Positions 39,560 through 51,672 of a stretch of 64,000 nucleotides of DNA are shown one piece after another (the stretch's first letter is position 1; the number at the start of each line of letters is the position of its first letter). Location: the NCBI RefSeq assembly GCF_000002235.5, contig NW_022145599.1, positions 9,796,897 to 9,860,896 of the forward strand. Direction: 5' to 3'. The notes under the pieces are model-generated. The model worked only from the letters and a program-made list of their open reading frames with translations. It made no database searches and was not told the origin of the DNA. Position numbers and translations under genes: made by a program. This DNA comes from Strongylocentrotus purpuratus. Taxonomy: Eukaryota; Echinodermata; Echinoidea; Camarodonta; Strongylocentrotidae.

Positions 39560-40480
39560 TTCTGTAGAACTTTGCAGGAATTGAATTGAAGAATTGAAAT
39601 GGTCTAAACAAATCGAAAGCGTAAGTAAACTTACCCAGAAAAACATTAGCATGATAAAGAGAGCAAAGAGTTTTTTGCTTCAAAAATCCTTAAAGTTACT
39701 TTATAACAGTCTAGTGTTGCCACGATTAGATTCTCATACAACTAAGCTGCAAAAAATTCAAAAGAGGGCCGCAAGAATAATATTGAACAAGACATATGAC
39801 ACACCGTCGGCTGATTTGTTCACAAGTCTGAAATGGATGACACTAGACAAGCGGTTTGAGTTAAGTCGCGTTATGATGATATATAAATGCGTTCATAACT
39901 TAGCACCTTCTTACCTTCAGGTAGGCTTAATCCATCCTAATGATGTGCATGAGTATCATTCAAGGCAAATAGACAGTGGATGTTTACGTGTGCCTAGATT
40001 TCACACTGATTGTTACAAGTGTAGCCCAATTGTTTCTTCCATATTTGAATGGAATAAGCTAGATAATTCGTTGAGAACGGCTTCCTCTGTCAATTCATTT
40101 AAGAGATTGTTTAAACAAAGTTGTAATTTGTGAATTGCTCAGCCGAACATACACTACGTGCATGTTCTGTAATATTAGCATGACTTATTCACATAACTGC
40201 GACTTAATTAATATTTTCCTATTGACATTACTGTTTACTAGGTTAATGATATATGTTTATTTTGCAAACGAGTATTATTTTTGTTACTGTTCTGTATTAA
40301 TGTTATAAACGATGTAAATATGTTCATTCAGGGCCCCATGGAAGACCACTACTTGTTGGTGAATGGGCTACCCTGTCAAAAGAATAGAAATTATGAAGAT
40401 GTCATGTATGTCCTATCTGTGAAATTTAAACGTAAGCAGTGTCCTAATATTCAAATTATGCAAGGAAACCCGTTTACTTG
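39560..40480 (+). mobile_element. 5'-truncated LINE, reverse-transcriptase C-terminus and 3' UTR
   Basis: An open frame to the stop at 40133 reads KRAKSFLLQKSLKLLYNSLV, KLQKIQKRAARIILN, LKWMTLDKRFELSRVMMIYK, NLAPSYL and NSFKRLFKQSCNL, the C-terminal part of a CR1/Jockey-like LINE protein. About 15 residues usually found between LVLPRLD and KLQK are missing, a small internal deletion. The following AT-rich stretch with GGGCCCCATGGAAGACCAC resembles a LINE 3' UTR, but its end is not clear. Confidence 0.75.
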
Positions 40481-40484
40481 CTAG

Positions 40485-41270
40485 ACTTCATTGTTAGACA
40501 CTATTGAGTGACTGACTGGCTTTTCTTTTTCTTTGGTAATAACATACATAGAATGAGCTGTAAAGGTACATGAGCATTTGTCTACATCAATAACCCTCTT
40601 CTTGTAATGGCCAAAATTAAACTGATTGAATCTTTGCACAGCATAAAACGTACGACCATTCGGTACAATGTTCTAAAAATCAGACTATTACTTACTGGCT
40701 CTATAGCTTTTAAGGCGATTCGACAACTAATAGTCGTTATTTTCCCACTTCATTTTGTTGGCCTGCAAATGGGACATGTACCTTTAAACTAACCCCTTTT
40801 TCTTGATTATAACTTGGCAAATGTAGTAAATGAATGCAAGATTTCAAAATAACCAAATTTTGAAGTTTGAAGTTATTTTTTCCACATCAAAAACTAATAA
40901 TACAGGTTCATACAAACTGTAGAGCAACAGCGCATACAGGTAGATAACTTTATTCAATTATATTTTTTCTACATAAAGCAAGGTGTCTCAAGACTGAGTA
41001 GATATGATAACCGATATTTAAAAACATTAAAATATGAGGAGCCTATTATAATGCTATGCCACCATAAACAAATTTGGAGAAAATTAAAGCTTTTCAGGAT
41101 CTTTTCTGAATGTAGCATCAAACAATATTATACAAATGCGGTTCAAAAATGTAAAGGACTATAAAAAGGAAACTGATTTTCTTTCATGATACTGTTCATT
41201 CATTAACTTGCGTGAAGCAGAAATAATTATGTGGCACAATGTGAAAGGGTATTATATTTCCGACAACATC
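40485..41270. other. Stretch with no recognised gene
   Basis: AT-rich sequence after the LINE at 39560..40480. I see nothing in it. Confidence 0.4.
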
Positions 41271-41272
41271 TG

Positions 41273-41953
41273 TTAGGCCCCACACAAAAACTGTTGCATA
41301 TATAATATGTAGGTTATGGCGGTATGACGGTGATGGAAGATAAAACATTGTTCACGTTTTGTTCAAATCTCGAAACAAGCAACAACAAAAAACTTTGCAC
41401 GGTAAGGGTTAACAATTAAGGAGCGAAACTCCTTTGCACGGTAATTAACAAGCAAAAAAAACAACATAGAAACAAAAAAGAACATTATTCTAAGTGAAGA
41501 TCCAGGGTACGTATATCCGTCTAAACATACCATTCAAGAATGATCAAAGTACATTCCAAATGCGGATATTGTCAATCAAATGATTGAAGTAGAATAGTGA
41601 AAGAGAAGGATACGTCGAAGTCACGGTCGGTGTGAGTTTGCCCAAGATTTCTTTCCTGAAAGCAAAAATTAAAGTGGGTATCGAGGAGCTGAAACCTAAA
41701 AAACAAAATCTTTAAAGACAATACGAATAAGGTTCACAATTTTTTTTTTAAAGAAATAAAAGATAGAAGAAGGAAAAAAAATAAAAAATTAAATCGTTAT
41801 TTTGTCGACATCTATTCGTCGGTGATGAGGGAGGGTGCGCTCGCCCCCCCATTTGTTAGGCCCTACACAAAAACTGTTGATGGAAGATAAAACATTGTAC
41901 ACGCTTTGTTCAAATCTCGAAACAAGCGACAACAAAAAAACTTTGCACGGTAC
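41273..41953. repeat. Direct repeat pair around about 450 unique bases
   Basis: 41273..41403 and 41855..41953 share GTTAGGCCC, ACACAAAAACTGTTG, TGGAAGATAAAACATTGT, TTGTTCAAATCTCGAAACAA and AACTTTGCACGG. The first copy has an extra 32 bases near 41300-41331. The sequence between shows no gene. Confidence 0.7.
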
Positions 41954-41984
41954 ACCCACAACAAAAAGTGAGTCACCCTTACTC

Positions 41985-43290
41985 AAATTGATGAGTCACT
42001 GGTTTGTCCGTACAGCGAAACACTTGAAGGATCATGTGAGTCACTATGACTCGATACAAATGAGTCTTATTGGTATGCAACATGTTCAAAACAACTCTTG
42101 TATGAATCTTGCAAGACCAAGACCTAAATTAATATCACAATCATATACCTGGAGTCCGTTATTTTCAATAGAATTAATGAATCGTTGTATTACAGCTAAT
42201 TCATAATATCGCCTTCCTGATTGTTATTTACTGAATTAGAATTGTTTTTATAAATATAATACCGAAAGGACTTTGCTGTGGAAGTTCGCGTTTGGAGAGA
42301 AAGATCCTGAGGCTAAGGGTTACAAAGGCTGGAAGAAGAAGGACAAATATACATGCAAGTCGCTGCATATATCCATTCCTGAATAATCGAACACGATACA
42401 AGTTATTATCAATCTTATTCATTATCACTACATTGTGTCTACATCTATTGGAAGTTACGAGAGAGAAATTGATTTCGATGTTTCTATATTAAAGATATAG
42501 TTGTCTACAATTGAATGATAAGTCAATCAAATGGGGTTCACAAGCTCCCGTAGTTTGAAACTTTTTAAAAATAAAGTGAGACGTTAAGCAAGGCGTAAAT
42601 AAATGTCTATAACCATAATAATACTCTAGCGTTTGTCGTAGACACTATGTCTGTTTTTTTCAGTCAAAAATTAACTTATTTGCAGTTAGCTATTCCAAAA
42701 CCTGTTCTTACATGTACTGGTTCTCTATTGGTCTTGATATCTTTTCATCAATACGCTATTATGTCTACAGGTGATTGGACGCTACAAGAGACAAATATAA
42801 TCTACGTGTCTTAAGAAAACCAATGACGCCATAGTGCAAATAATAGTCATAAAAGTTGATAATTATTTGTTTACATTCCTAATAAAAGAGAACACTTGAT
42901 GCATGTCAACTGTTTATATAAAAAAGACTGTTGAACATAGTCCCAAGTAGCTAAAATTATCGCGCGATTGTAAGAGACGTTACGCGAAGACACGAATCAC
43001 AGTGTGTCCTTGCCAAAAAGATAACGTCCAATTTTTCCTATTGCTACCCTTACTTATTTCATTTCAATAACTAGAATAAATAATCACGTAAATTCCTCAT
43101 AAAATTCCTTGTGATATTTTGAAAATAAAGGACTCCAGATAATGATTTTAATATGATTTTAGGTCTTGCATGGTTGTTTTGAACATGATGTATACCAATG
43201 AAAGCGCAAGTGTTCACGTACAAAGATTTATATAATGCTGTACAAATGCTGAGAAATTATGTTCCTTCACTGAGTCATCAGTGAACGATG
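41985..43290. mobile_element. DNA element with long inverted ends
   Basis: The left part at 42070-42165 (ATTGGTATGCAACATGTTCA, AAGACCTAAATTAATAT, CTGGAGTCC) is inverted at 43125-43205 (GGACTCCAG, TTTTAGGTCTTGCA, TTTTGAACATGATGTATACC). GTGAGTCAC-type motifs lie outside both arms (near 42045 and 43270). The interior has no coding frame, so it looks non-autonomous. Confidence 0.6.
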
Positions 43291-43639
43291 TAGGCTACAC
43301 CAAATACAAGTTGATTCTCCTTCTTGTCGGAACTGGTTCTTTATTAGGTATTTTGCGTTACTGTTATTTCTTGACTACACGTCCCTATGCACCACACCCA
43401 TCGACTAGTCAGAGCACACTCTTTTATTTTTTAGCCACCCAATGATCACCAAGCACTGTCTCCGTTAACCAATCATAAGCAAGAGGATTAATTAAAATCA
43501 TCCAATCGCTGCTACTGAAAACTTCCTTCCTTCTGACGATCAAAGAGGAAAAACGCTTATTAAAGACGTAAATCGTAGAAGGATCTTTTAATTAGTCTAG
43601 TGTACTTTTAATTATGCTCACTAGTTATAAATGGTTCAT

Positions 43640-43848
43640 TAGTGCAAGGGCGGATCTAGCATTTTGCTAAGGGGGTGGGGGGTTTGACCCAGCAAAATTT
43701 AAAAATCGAGGCGACCAATATTTCGCTCAGAGGGGGGGGGGGGGGTAGACAGCACTACAAAAAATCAATTGGCCCCCGACACTTTTTTTACCAGCCTAAG
43801 GGGTGTGTTAAGCCCATAACCCCTCCCCTAGATCCGCTCCTGTAGTGA
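43640..43848. mobile_element. Short repeat with GGCGGATCT / AGATCCGCTCC ends
   Basis: Starts CAAGGGCGGATCTAGC and ends CTAGATCCGCTCCTG, an inverted pair, with a G run inside. A relative of the other GGATCC-ended G/C-run elements. Confidence 0.6.
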
Positions 43849-43949
43849 GTAATGAATGACTCATTAATCAGATGCTAATTAGGTGCTAATTAATTCTACC
43901 TGCCTGGATAGACTAGTATAACTACTAATATCAGATGCAGAATGATCTA

Positions 43950-44160
43950 AGTTGCATAGTCGATCCACCTCACCACTTCTCGGTGATATGTCATTTCCAA
44001 GAAACAATTCATTGTTAACTGCCCATTGTTATAATTTTGTGTTCTTCGTATTGTTATATTGCAAATTGCAATAGTAATTCTTTCTGCATTTTAGTAACGT
44101 GGTCATCAGTACATTTCTGTACTTGTGGTAATTATCAGCAAGATCCTGACAATGTGTGAC
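43950..44160 (-). mobile_element. LINE fragment related to the relic at 145..985
   Basis: The minus strand reads YHKYRNVL and CRKNYYCNLQYNN, matching the linker before the reverse transcriptase seen near 770-980, including the shared CACTTCTCGGTGATAT. Divergence is clearly greater than between the two segmental copies, so it is a separate insertion. Confidence 0.6.
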
Positions 44161-44384
44161 GTGCCTGCGTGCGCTTGGAGACAAGACTAGTTAATAAAGG
44201 GTTCGTTATCGTAGACATCTTGACACTTAGACATTGGCCTCCTGACTGTTATGTTCTGGGAGTTATTGTGGCGGTTTCGGGATTTGTAATGCTTGTCTTT
44301 GGTGGCGAATCAGATTGTCGTGGTTTTGTGATGTTCATGATCCTTGACTAATTGGGGACTCGTTTTGTGATTCATTTTGGCACC

Positions 44385-44470
44385 TATGAGAAATAAAAAT
44401 GGGCACTTATCTGAAAATCAAGGGGGCACTTTTCCTATGTAAAAAGGGGTACTTTGGGGGTAGTTCAAAA
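44385..44470 (+). repeat. Short piece of the GGGGCACTTATC repeat
   Basis: Reads GGGCACTTATCTGAAAAT and GGGGGCACTTTTCCTATGTA, like the end of 36575..37215 near 37120-37190. Confidence 0.55.
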
Positions 44471-44699
44471 AGGGGCCCCCACCCCAGGAGCGCCCCCTCT
44501 GCTTACTATGTACATAGCATACACAATGGTGGGTTAGAAAAGCAAAACAAAGTTTGCAGCAGTGATTCATTTTGTCAATACTATATTCACAAAAATATGA
44601 AATTTCTGATTTAAAAAAAAAGAAGAAGAATTTCATCGCACTCAATCAATGCTCATTCCACTTATGCTTTCAACAACTGTATATCACCCTCATTATCCA

Positions 44700-44855
44700 T
44701 ATCTTCCTCATAATCACCATCGTCATCATCACCACCATCGTCATCATCACCGCCACCATCTGCATCATCGTCATCACCACCACCATCTTCCTCATAATCA
44801 CCATCGTCATCATCGCACCACCACCATCATCATCATCATTATTATCAACATCATC
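44700..44855. repeat. Trinucleotide (CAT/CAC) repeat tract
   Basis: Interrupted ATC and ACC units with a recurring CTCATAATCACCATCGTCAT block. The frames here are low-complexity only. Confidence 0.85.
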
Positions 44856-45142
44856 AACTTTATAATTATTTAGTGTCATTCATTCGTTTTGTTTACGTCC
44901 TTTCTTCCTACGTTCCTTCAGCATGGGCTTTTCATTGTAAAGCTACACAAGATTTTTGATGAGTCCCCCCCCCCCTTTTTACCTTCACCAATCATACACA
45001 GTGAGCACCAAGATTTTAACAGCTGTTTTTTTTTTCTTATTCAAAAATTAGAAATTAAGAGACAATGAATTTGACAGGTCATTATCGTTCATATGTACAG
45101 AATACATTTATTCATCATCTATTCAAGAACTAATGATATGTA

Positions 45143-46423
45143 TTGATACAAACAATGTTTGCAAGGTATACACGCTCCAATTGGGCACATACCTATGATA
45201 TCCACAACAGTACTAATACTAAAAGACAAATCAAATATGTTTCGAAGGTTTTTACAGATTTTCTGATGGAAATGAAGGTTGAACATATTGAAAATTTGGG
45301 ACAAGATATTAAACTTCTCGACAGTCTTCTTTGTAAATTCTATGCAGGAGCAAGAAATCGAAATGGAGATCTTTATTCAAAGAAGTCAATGCAAGCAATC
45401 AGATACGGCCTTCAGAGAAATTTCTTGTCATCACATGAACTCGACATTGTTAATCACAAAGCTTTCTCAAAGTCTGTAAGAGTATTCAAATCAGTTATTT
45501 CACAACTGAAATCTGAGGGTAAAGCAAATGTAAAACATCACACACCAGTTAGTACAGCTGACATGAAGTTGATCCAAGAAAGTCTCGACTCAGAAGCACC
45601 CAAATGACTGCAGCACAAAGTGTTTGTGGATATCATGGTATATTTTGCAAACCGGGGGATGTAGAATCTTCGTGATCTGACACCTAATGACTTTATTTCG
45701 AATGAAGTCGACGGCCTTCGTTATTTCAGCATTGTTGACAAACTCATAAAAAATCATCGCGATGATGACAGCACCAGCCAAGGTGGAAGGATGTTTGAAA
45801 TACCTACGAATCCAAACTGTCCTGTGGAATCAATGCTGAAGTACAAAGCCAAGCTCAATCCCAAATGTAGCTGGTTCTGGCAGAAACCAAACAAAGCTCC
45901 AAAAACTAATGTTTGGTATGATAACTGTCCATTGGGCAAGAACACTTTGGGCAAAATGATGAAAATCATGAGCCAAAATGCCAACTGTTCAACACCCTAC
46001 ACCAACCACTGCTTGAGAGCAATGAGCGTCACTATCTTCTTAGATGAAGCTGGTTATCCCTCCCGGGACATAATGGCTGTGTCTGGACACAAGTCAGAGG
46101 GTAGCATTAAGCATAATGCTCGCACAAGTGTTGCACAAAAGTCCAGGATGTCGGATATTTTATCTTCTGCCTTGCTAGAAGTAGACCTAGATCTAGGCCT
46201 AGAAAATACCATGGTAAACAGGAGTCTAGATCCAGGCCCAGATCAGGAAGTTCAACAGCCAGTGCCAGTGGTGCCTGTTACTTGTGTTACTGCTAGTACT
46301 AGTACTACTAGTAGTAGAGGTGGTGACGTTGATCTACTTGAACTAGATGACAATATTCAAATTTTCTCCGCCGGATCCGAACCCAAGTCGAAAGGATACT
46401 GCACCAAATGTCTTCAACTATAA
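45143..46423 (+). pseudogene. Crypton-like tyrosine-recombinase (DUF3504) gene, inactivated
   Basis: One reading frame carries FYAGARNRNGDLYSKKSMQA, then VFVDIMVYFANRG, PNDFISNEVDGLRYFSIVD, NHCLRAMSVTIFLDEAG and GHKSEGSIKHNART, the layout of the Crypton-derived recombinase domain also found in ZMYM2- and QRICH1-like proteins. Two in-frame stops (TGA at 45605..45607 and a TAG about 55 bases on) split it, and the position where the catalytic Tyr is usual reads HN. The HxxR and GH motifs are kept. The C-terminal tail after about 46180 is not recognised. It is either a dead DNA transposon copy or a dead paralogue of a domesticated gene. No flanking repeats were identified. Confidence 0.7.
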
Positions 46424-46424
46424 A

Positions 46425-47120
46425 TGCCTAACCATCATCAACTTCAACTCAAACTCCCAGCAGTTTGCATCTAGGCCTACCGAGTTCTCTCTACACAAAA
46501 TGTCAATATCAACCGAAACTTCAGCAGCCAAGCATCCTTCCAATTCCATGGATGTATTGTTAACATTTATAATTCAAATTAGCTCGTCATTCATCCATAG
46601 TGTACATAGACATGTTGTTATGTGTTGACAATTCAGTTCATCGTTCTCAGTTTCGGATTTTTACCAGTTTAATTTAGTTTTATTGACCAGACAGTATACA
46701 GACTAGGTGTCGACAAGTTCTACGTTCTCATCTTAGTTTCGGATTTTTACCAGTTTTGTTGGCCCATAGATGTAGACATTGGAACGATAACAAGTGAGGT
46801 AAGTTCATCTATAATATTAATTTCAATCAATTAATTGTAATACTATGCTGCTAAAGAGTCTAGACCTCTAGATCTAGACCTATTAATGCAGAGGGTCTAG
46901 ATCTAGTCTAGACTACTACGATTACTAGTAGAAATACGCACCGCGAATAAAAACTAGGGGCGTAGACTACGATGGTACGAAAGCAATCGATAGAAACACT
47001 ACCGATATCTGCTGAAGCTAAACTGTCTGCAGAATCAGTACACCGCGAACGAACACCTAGTTAAATGTTTTAATAATGTAAAATTCACTTTAAATAGACA
47101 TTGCCGATGTGGGTTATAAA
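46425..47120. other. Stretch with no recognised gene
   Basis: Contains a cluster of CTAG palindromes at about 46855-46925 (CTAGATCTAG types). TTCTCAGTTTCGGATTTTTA near 46640 recurs near 46730 as a short direct repeat. Confidence 0.45.
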
Positions 47121-47121
47121 A

Positions 47122-47217
47122 CAAATATTAACCTCCTTTACTCGGGCAATGGATACAAACTATCATCGCCTCGGTGATAATAGTTGTACCATTACCCCCG
47201 TAGTCTGTTAATATTTG
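47122..47217. mobile_element. Short imperfect hairpin (96 bases)
   Basis: CAAATATTAAC at the left end pairs with GTTAATATTTG at the right. The inner parts CGGGCAATGGATACAAACTA and TAGTTGTACCATTACCCCCG also pair around CGCCTCGG. It is a small foldback element or structured unit. Confidence 0.55.
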
Positions 47218-47248
47218 CTTAATAGCACGTACTTCCTATCTGTGAATA

Positions 47249-47420
47249 CCAGTGGCGGATCCAAGGGGGGGGGGGGGGGGAGGAAAAAACACGTTAATTT
47301 TACCTTTTTGGAGATGGGCCCCCACCCCTAGCTCAAGGGGGGGGGGAGGGGGGAGTTGCGATTTTTCGAATTTTCGAGAGCCAAAAAAAAAAATACCCCC
47401 CCCCCCCCCCTCCCTCGATG
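47249..47420 (+). mobile_element. G/C-run repeat element, truncated copy
   Basis: Begins AGTGGCGGATCCAAGGG and follows the order of 24774..25149 (TTTACCTTTTTGGAG, GGGCCCCCACCCC, GCTCAAGGGG, TTTTCGAGAGCC), then breaks off after a C run. Confidence 0.65.
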
Positions 47421-47439
47421 AAGATACTGTAAGGGGTTA

Positions 47440-48558
47440 GGAAATTACCCTGTCTTTAACCTGTAGAGGGCGGAGTGCGGAGACAAGCCGGCACGCACTC
47501 TTTGCTTGTACCTCTCACAGGAGAGTTGACTAAACTTGAAGTTTGAACCACTTTTATGTTTATTAAATATTAATATAATGTTATGCTAAATGTTTGTTAT
47601 GTAAATTGAGTATTGTGTACGAACGATTTCAGTGATTATTTTGCTGTATCATGTGGGATTTAATGTTAAAATGTGCGATGCTTAACGTTACGATTTGTTA
47701 TAGGGCCTACATTCATTTATATTGTAGTACATGGTCATGTACACTAATCAATTGAACGCGGTACCAAAATTGGGTGTAGTGCGTGCGCGCTTATGTTGTA
47801 CCTGGCCCCAGGGCCAGGGCCAGGGCCAGGGCCAGGGTTACGCTCTAATTTATGAGATGAGTTAGTTCTTGGTTCAGGAACAAGGTCAGTGAGAAATATA
47901 GGGAACATAGAAAGAAATGCATGTTGTTTGCATTTTGGTTGCTAAGGGGATATTAATTATGGCACATCAGTGACGATTGAACTTTGTTTGACCATTTAGC
48001 CATTAATGGGTTTCTAGCGCCCTCTATCATTGTAAACCTTATTTCTCATTTTGCAGATCGCTTTAAAAGAATATTGTTACATGTAAAATTGATATGGAAT
48101 AATAGGAGTAAGAGCAGTGGTGAAGGTAGGCCAGGAGATTGTCAGACTTTGTTTGGAAGTAAGAAAAGTATGGAAGATAAATATTTAGATTGGAGTGGTT
48201 GATGAAAGTTGTTTTTGATGCAGATATAAAGAGATTTATAGTTTCCAGGATTTATCAATATTTCTAGTCTTGGGATATTTTGACATTTAAAGCAGAGATA
48301 TTTTGTCTTTGTTCCATTGTTATGATATTGTCAGTTTCATTATTCATTCTATAATATGTGCTTACTTGTGTGTTGGTTTATCCAAATTTGTGAATGTGTT
48401 GCTTTATATGAGTTTTATATTGACTGTTAAGTATTTTGGTCAGGTATTTACCTGTGTTAATGTTGACTGTTGAGAGTTTCAGCTTAATTGTACTGTACAG
48501 TGGCAGTTGGTCTTTAAGGGGCAAATTTACTCGTTTTATACTTGATAAAATGACGTTT
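47440..48558. other. Stretch with no recognised gene, up to the duplication
   Basis: AT-rich. The short motif CTCTTTGCTTGxxCCTCTCACA occurs near 47497 and again near 48621 (and near 75 in copy 1). No coding frame recognised. The window starts inside the matching copy, so this stretch has no visible counterpart. Confidence 0.4.
47805..47838. repeat. (CCAGGG)n hexanucleotide repeat
   Basis: About five units of CCAGGG/GGCCAG. Confidence 0.85.
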
Positions 48559-48699
48559 TGGGGAATGCATGATAATGTGATATGTAATGTGTCAGTTACT
48601 GGTTACTACTAATAAAGTGACTCTTTGCTTGATCCTCTCACATGATCTGTATGTCTGTCATTGATCTCGAGATCTCGACCACCTCACAATACCGAAAGT

Positions 48700-49530
48700 T
48701 ACTTTCCCCTGATCTACATGTATGTATTTCAATGTTGAATTCATCAAGTTAATAAATGACAATGTAGTACCATGTTTCTTCCGAAATCCATATTGATTGT
48801 AATATAATGTATCATTTGTTTATAAAAATGAACTAATCCGATATCTATCAATTTTTCTAAAACTTTTCCTATAACAGGTTGAACGTATAAAAAATTGGTC
48901 TATAGTTACCTGGATGTACTCTTGGCCCTTTTTTATGTAGGAAAGTAACGTTTGCAATTTTTATTTCATCTGGAACCTTGCCAGTTTCTTATGACAATTA
49001 ATTTAAATATATATGCCAGTGGATGTGAAATTTAGGGAGCACTATCTTTCATCAATTGCTCTGGACTGTTATCGCGACGACATGTTTTTTTTGGTATCAA
49101 GTAGCAAAACTTGACTTCTAACTTCAACTGCAGTTATTGGTTTCGAATTCCAAAAATAAAGAAATTGCTCTATATATAGTCTGCCCCAAATAACCACCAT
49201 ATGCCATATTTTCATTCGGCAATTCATTTGCTAAATTTGGTCCAATATTTACCCCGAAAAAGTCATTAAATACATTATCAATATTAGACGAAGATATAAT
49301 TTGCATATTTTCTCCATGAACCTATTTAATAAGTCTATCCACCTCATCACTTCTCGGTGATATTTATTTTCCAACTTACGATTCATTGATAATGGCCCAT
49401 GTTTTATTTGTGTCGTGCATATTATTATGTACCAAATTGCAATAGTAATTCAATTTTCCCTTTTTGGGGAATATTTGTCAGTACATTTCCGTACTCTTTG
49501 TACTTATCAACAAGACCCTGACGATGATTT
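48700..49530 (-). mobile_element. LINE reverse-transcriptase relic (copy 2)
   Basis: Duplicate of the relic at 145..985 with about 2% difference and the same truncations. The LINE was therefore already in place before the segmental duplication. Confidence 0.8.
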
Positions 49531-50208
49531 GAAATAATAACTTTTGAATACATCGTAGTTTTACATGAAAAGATGTTATGATCCCTCGAGAAATATCCAT
49601 GTCATACAAAATTACTCGGTCTGTGCAAGTAGGCAAACAAAAAGAAAAGAAGGTCTACTCTTAAATATCAATTTCCACAGGCGCAATTGATTCTACGTCC
49701 ATGTGCGCACGTGCGGGAGATCTGGGTATACCCACTTTTAAAGATGTAAACCAGCCTAACATCGAATTTATTTGAGCACATGCAGAAAAACACGGATTAG
49801 TAACTGAAATTAGAGAATATATTCATGAAAAGTGAAGTATACTAGCTCGTTTATTTTTAGAGATCCCTGCAAAAAAAATTCTTGGCCAACGGTTCTCTCA
49901 GTATTTTGTATGGATTTGTTTGTTATTTTTTCTTCTTCAAATTACTTCATCGAATTTTGATGAAGGTGTTTAAATCCAAATTAAAATAATATATTTTAAA
50001 AAGTCCTGAAATAAATGAATTATCATTAAAACATATGAAAACAAAAATAAAGAAAACAAAAATTGTTTAGCTTTATGAAAATACTGTACGTAAAATATGA
50101 TTCAACAAAAAGCAGTAACAAAAGTATAAATATATATTTGGGTGATGATCGATGTAGCTACGTACTGAAAACTATCTGAGCATAGTTATTTGTTTTATAC
50201 ACCCCGGG

Positions 50209-51094
50209 CCAGGGGCGGCGCACAGTGGGCCAGGGTGGAACCAAAGTGCGCAAAAACTTATTTTTGGTGATTTGTGTTTTTCAATTTTTTTTTGCCCAGT
50301 TGATAGGTAATACATTTAGGAATACCTCAGAAAATGTTTAATTCCGGTATGCACAATAAGGGTATAAATTTACTCCTTCAAACAGCAAAATCCTACATAT
50401 TCACAGCTTTAGTGCAAAAGTGACTTATTTTATAAATCTTTCAATTTAACATGAAGCTTTTAAGTTATTGATATGAAATTGCTCTCACATATTCCTGATA
50501 GTTCATTTCGTTGCATGATTAGGTTAAAATTAATAGAAACACAATCTTCAAGATGTATTATAGGGTAATTCACTGAAAAAAATTGACTAATTATCCATGT
50601 TTTTTTATAAATCCAGAGGAAATGTTTAGATTTCCGCAGAGTTCTGCTTAAAATTTAATACCACCATTTTCTCTGATGCCTAAGCGTTAGGTGATACCAA
50701 ATTTGGCTGCCCGATCTTGCCCGTTGTTATGTTAGAGCCGATTTCCCCCTGCCACATTGCCCCGAGAAACGTGTTGTTTTTGGGGTCCGCGGCTGAATCA
50801 TGAAGGATTTGCGGTACGTGGGGGCGCGTGACACTTGTTCTGACACCGCGGACCAAAATAAACACATTTTTCAGGGCAATGTTGCAAGGAAAACGGCTCT
50901 AACATAATAACGGGCAGAATCGGGCAGCCAAATCTGGTATCAACTTAAAGCTTAGACATCAGAGAAAATGTTAGTAATCAAATTTAAGCGGAAATCCCTG
51001 GAAATCCAAACATTTCCTCTGGGTTTATACAAAATAAATCCCCCAAAATGAGTTTTGGCGCACTTTGGTTCCTCCCTGGCCCACTGTGCGGCGG
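50209..51094. mobile_element. Long inverted-repeat (foldback) DNA element, copy 2
   Basis: Duplicate of 1661..2548 inside the second segmental copy, nearly identical including the inner extra segment of the left arm. Confidence 0.7.
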
Positions 51095-51545
51095 AGCGTC
51101 ATCCAAAAATTGGGGGGGGGGGGTGCACCAACAAAATAGGGCACTTTCTGGAAAAGGGGGCACCTGCAATGAGAAACCTATAAGCGGAAATATACAACTT
51201 TTAGACATTGGAATATATTCCTACGTTGTGATTAAATTATGAGGGATTATTTCAACACTTTTTTCTCTCTTTACATAGTCCAAGATACTACTTCAGCATC
51301 ATTCTTTGCAGGAGGGTGTGATGGTCTGAATATTCATTTGCGAGAAAGAGGTCGCATTGTGAACAATTACATCTTATTAAGAGGAAAAACAATAGTGGTG
51401 GGGCTTTTAGCACACTCTAATCATCAACGACTAAAATGAACATTTGATAAGAAACTTAATTATATAAACTCTAAATGCGGGAAAATAAAGAGAAACTTGC
51501 TCTAATAGTCGCTTTATGGACGAAAGCGTAGGCCTACTTCTTATA

Positions 51546-51672
51546 ATCTCTCTCTCTCTCTCTCTTCCCTCCGATATCCCTATCCCATCTCTGTCGCTCT
51601 CGTTCTCTCTTTTTCTTTTCTCTCCTCCCCTTGCCCCTCTCTCTATTCATCTCTCTCTCTCTCTCTCTCAGC
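51546..51672. repeat. CT-rich microsatellite tract, copy 2
   Basis: Interrupted (CT)n tract corresponding to 3006..3135. Confidence 0.85.

Noticed and set aside
41590-41660. A possible short minus-strand exon (acceptor TTTGCTTTCAG, then ERNLGQTHTDRDFD)
   Set aside because: It has no recognisable domain and only a weak donor; a chance splice-like site is as likely.
47984-48202. A 72-codon frame
   Set aside because: No similarity known to me, and nothing around it supports a gene.
47425-48660. A possible solo LTR ending in an AATAAAG and CTCTCACA region
   Set aside because: No matching target duplication, partner repeat or internal retroelement sequence is visible, so the boundaries cannot be supported.
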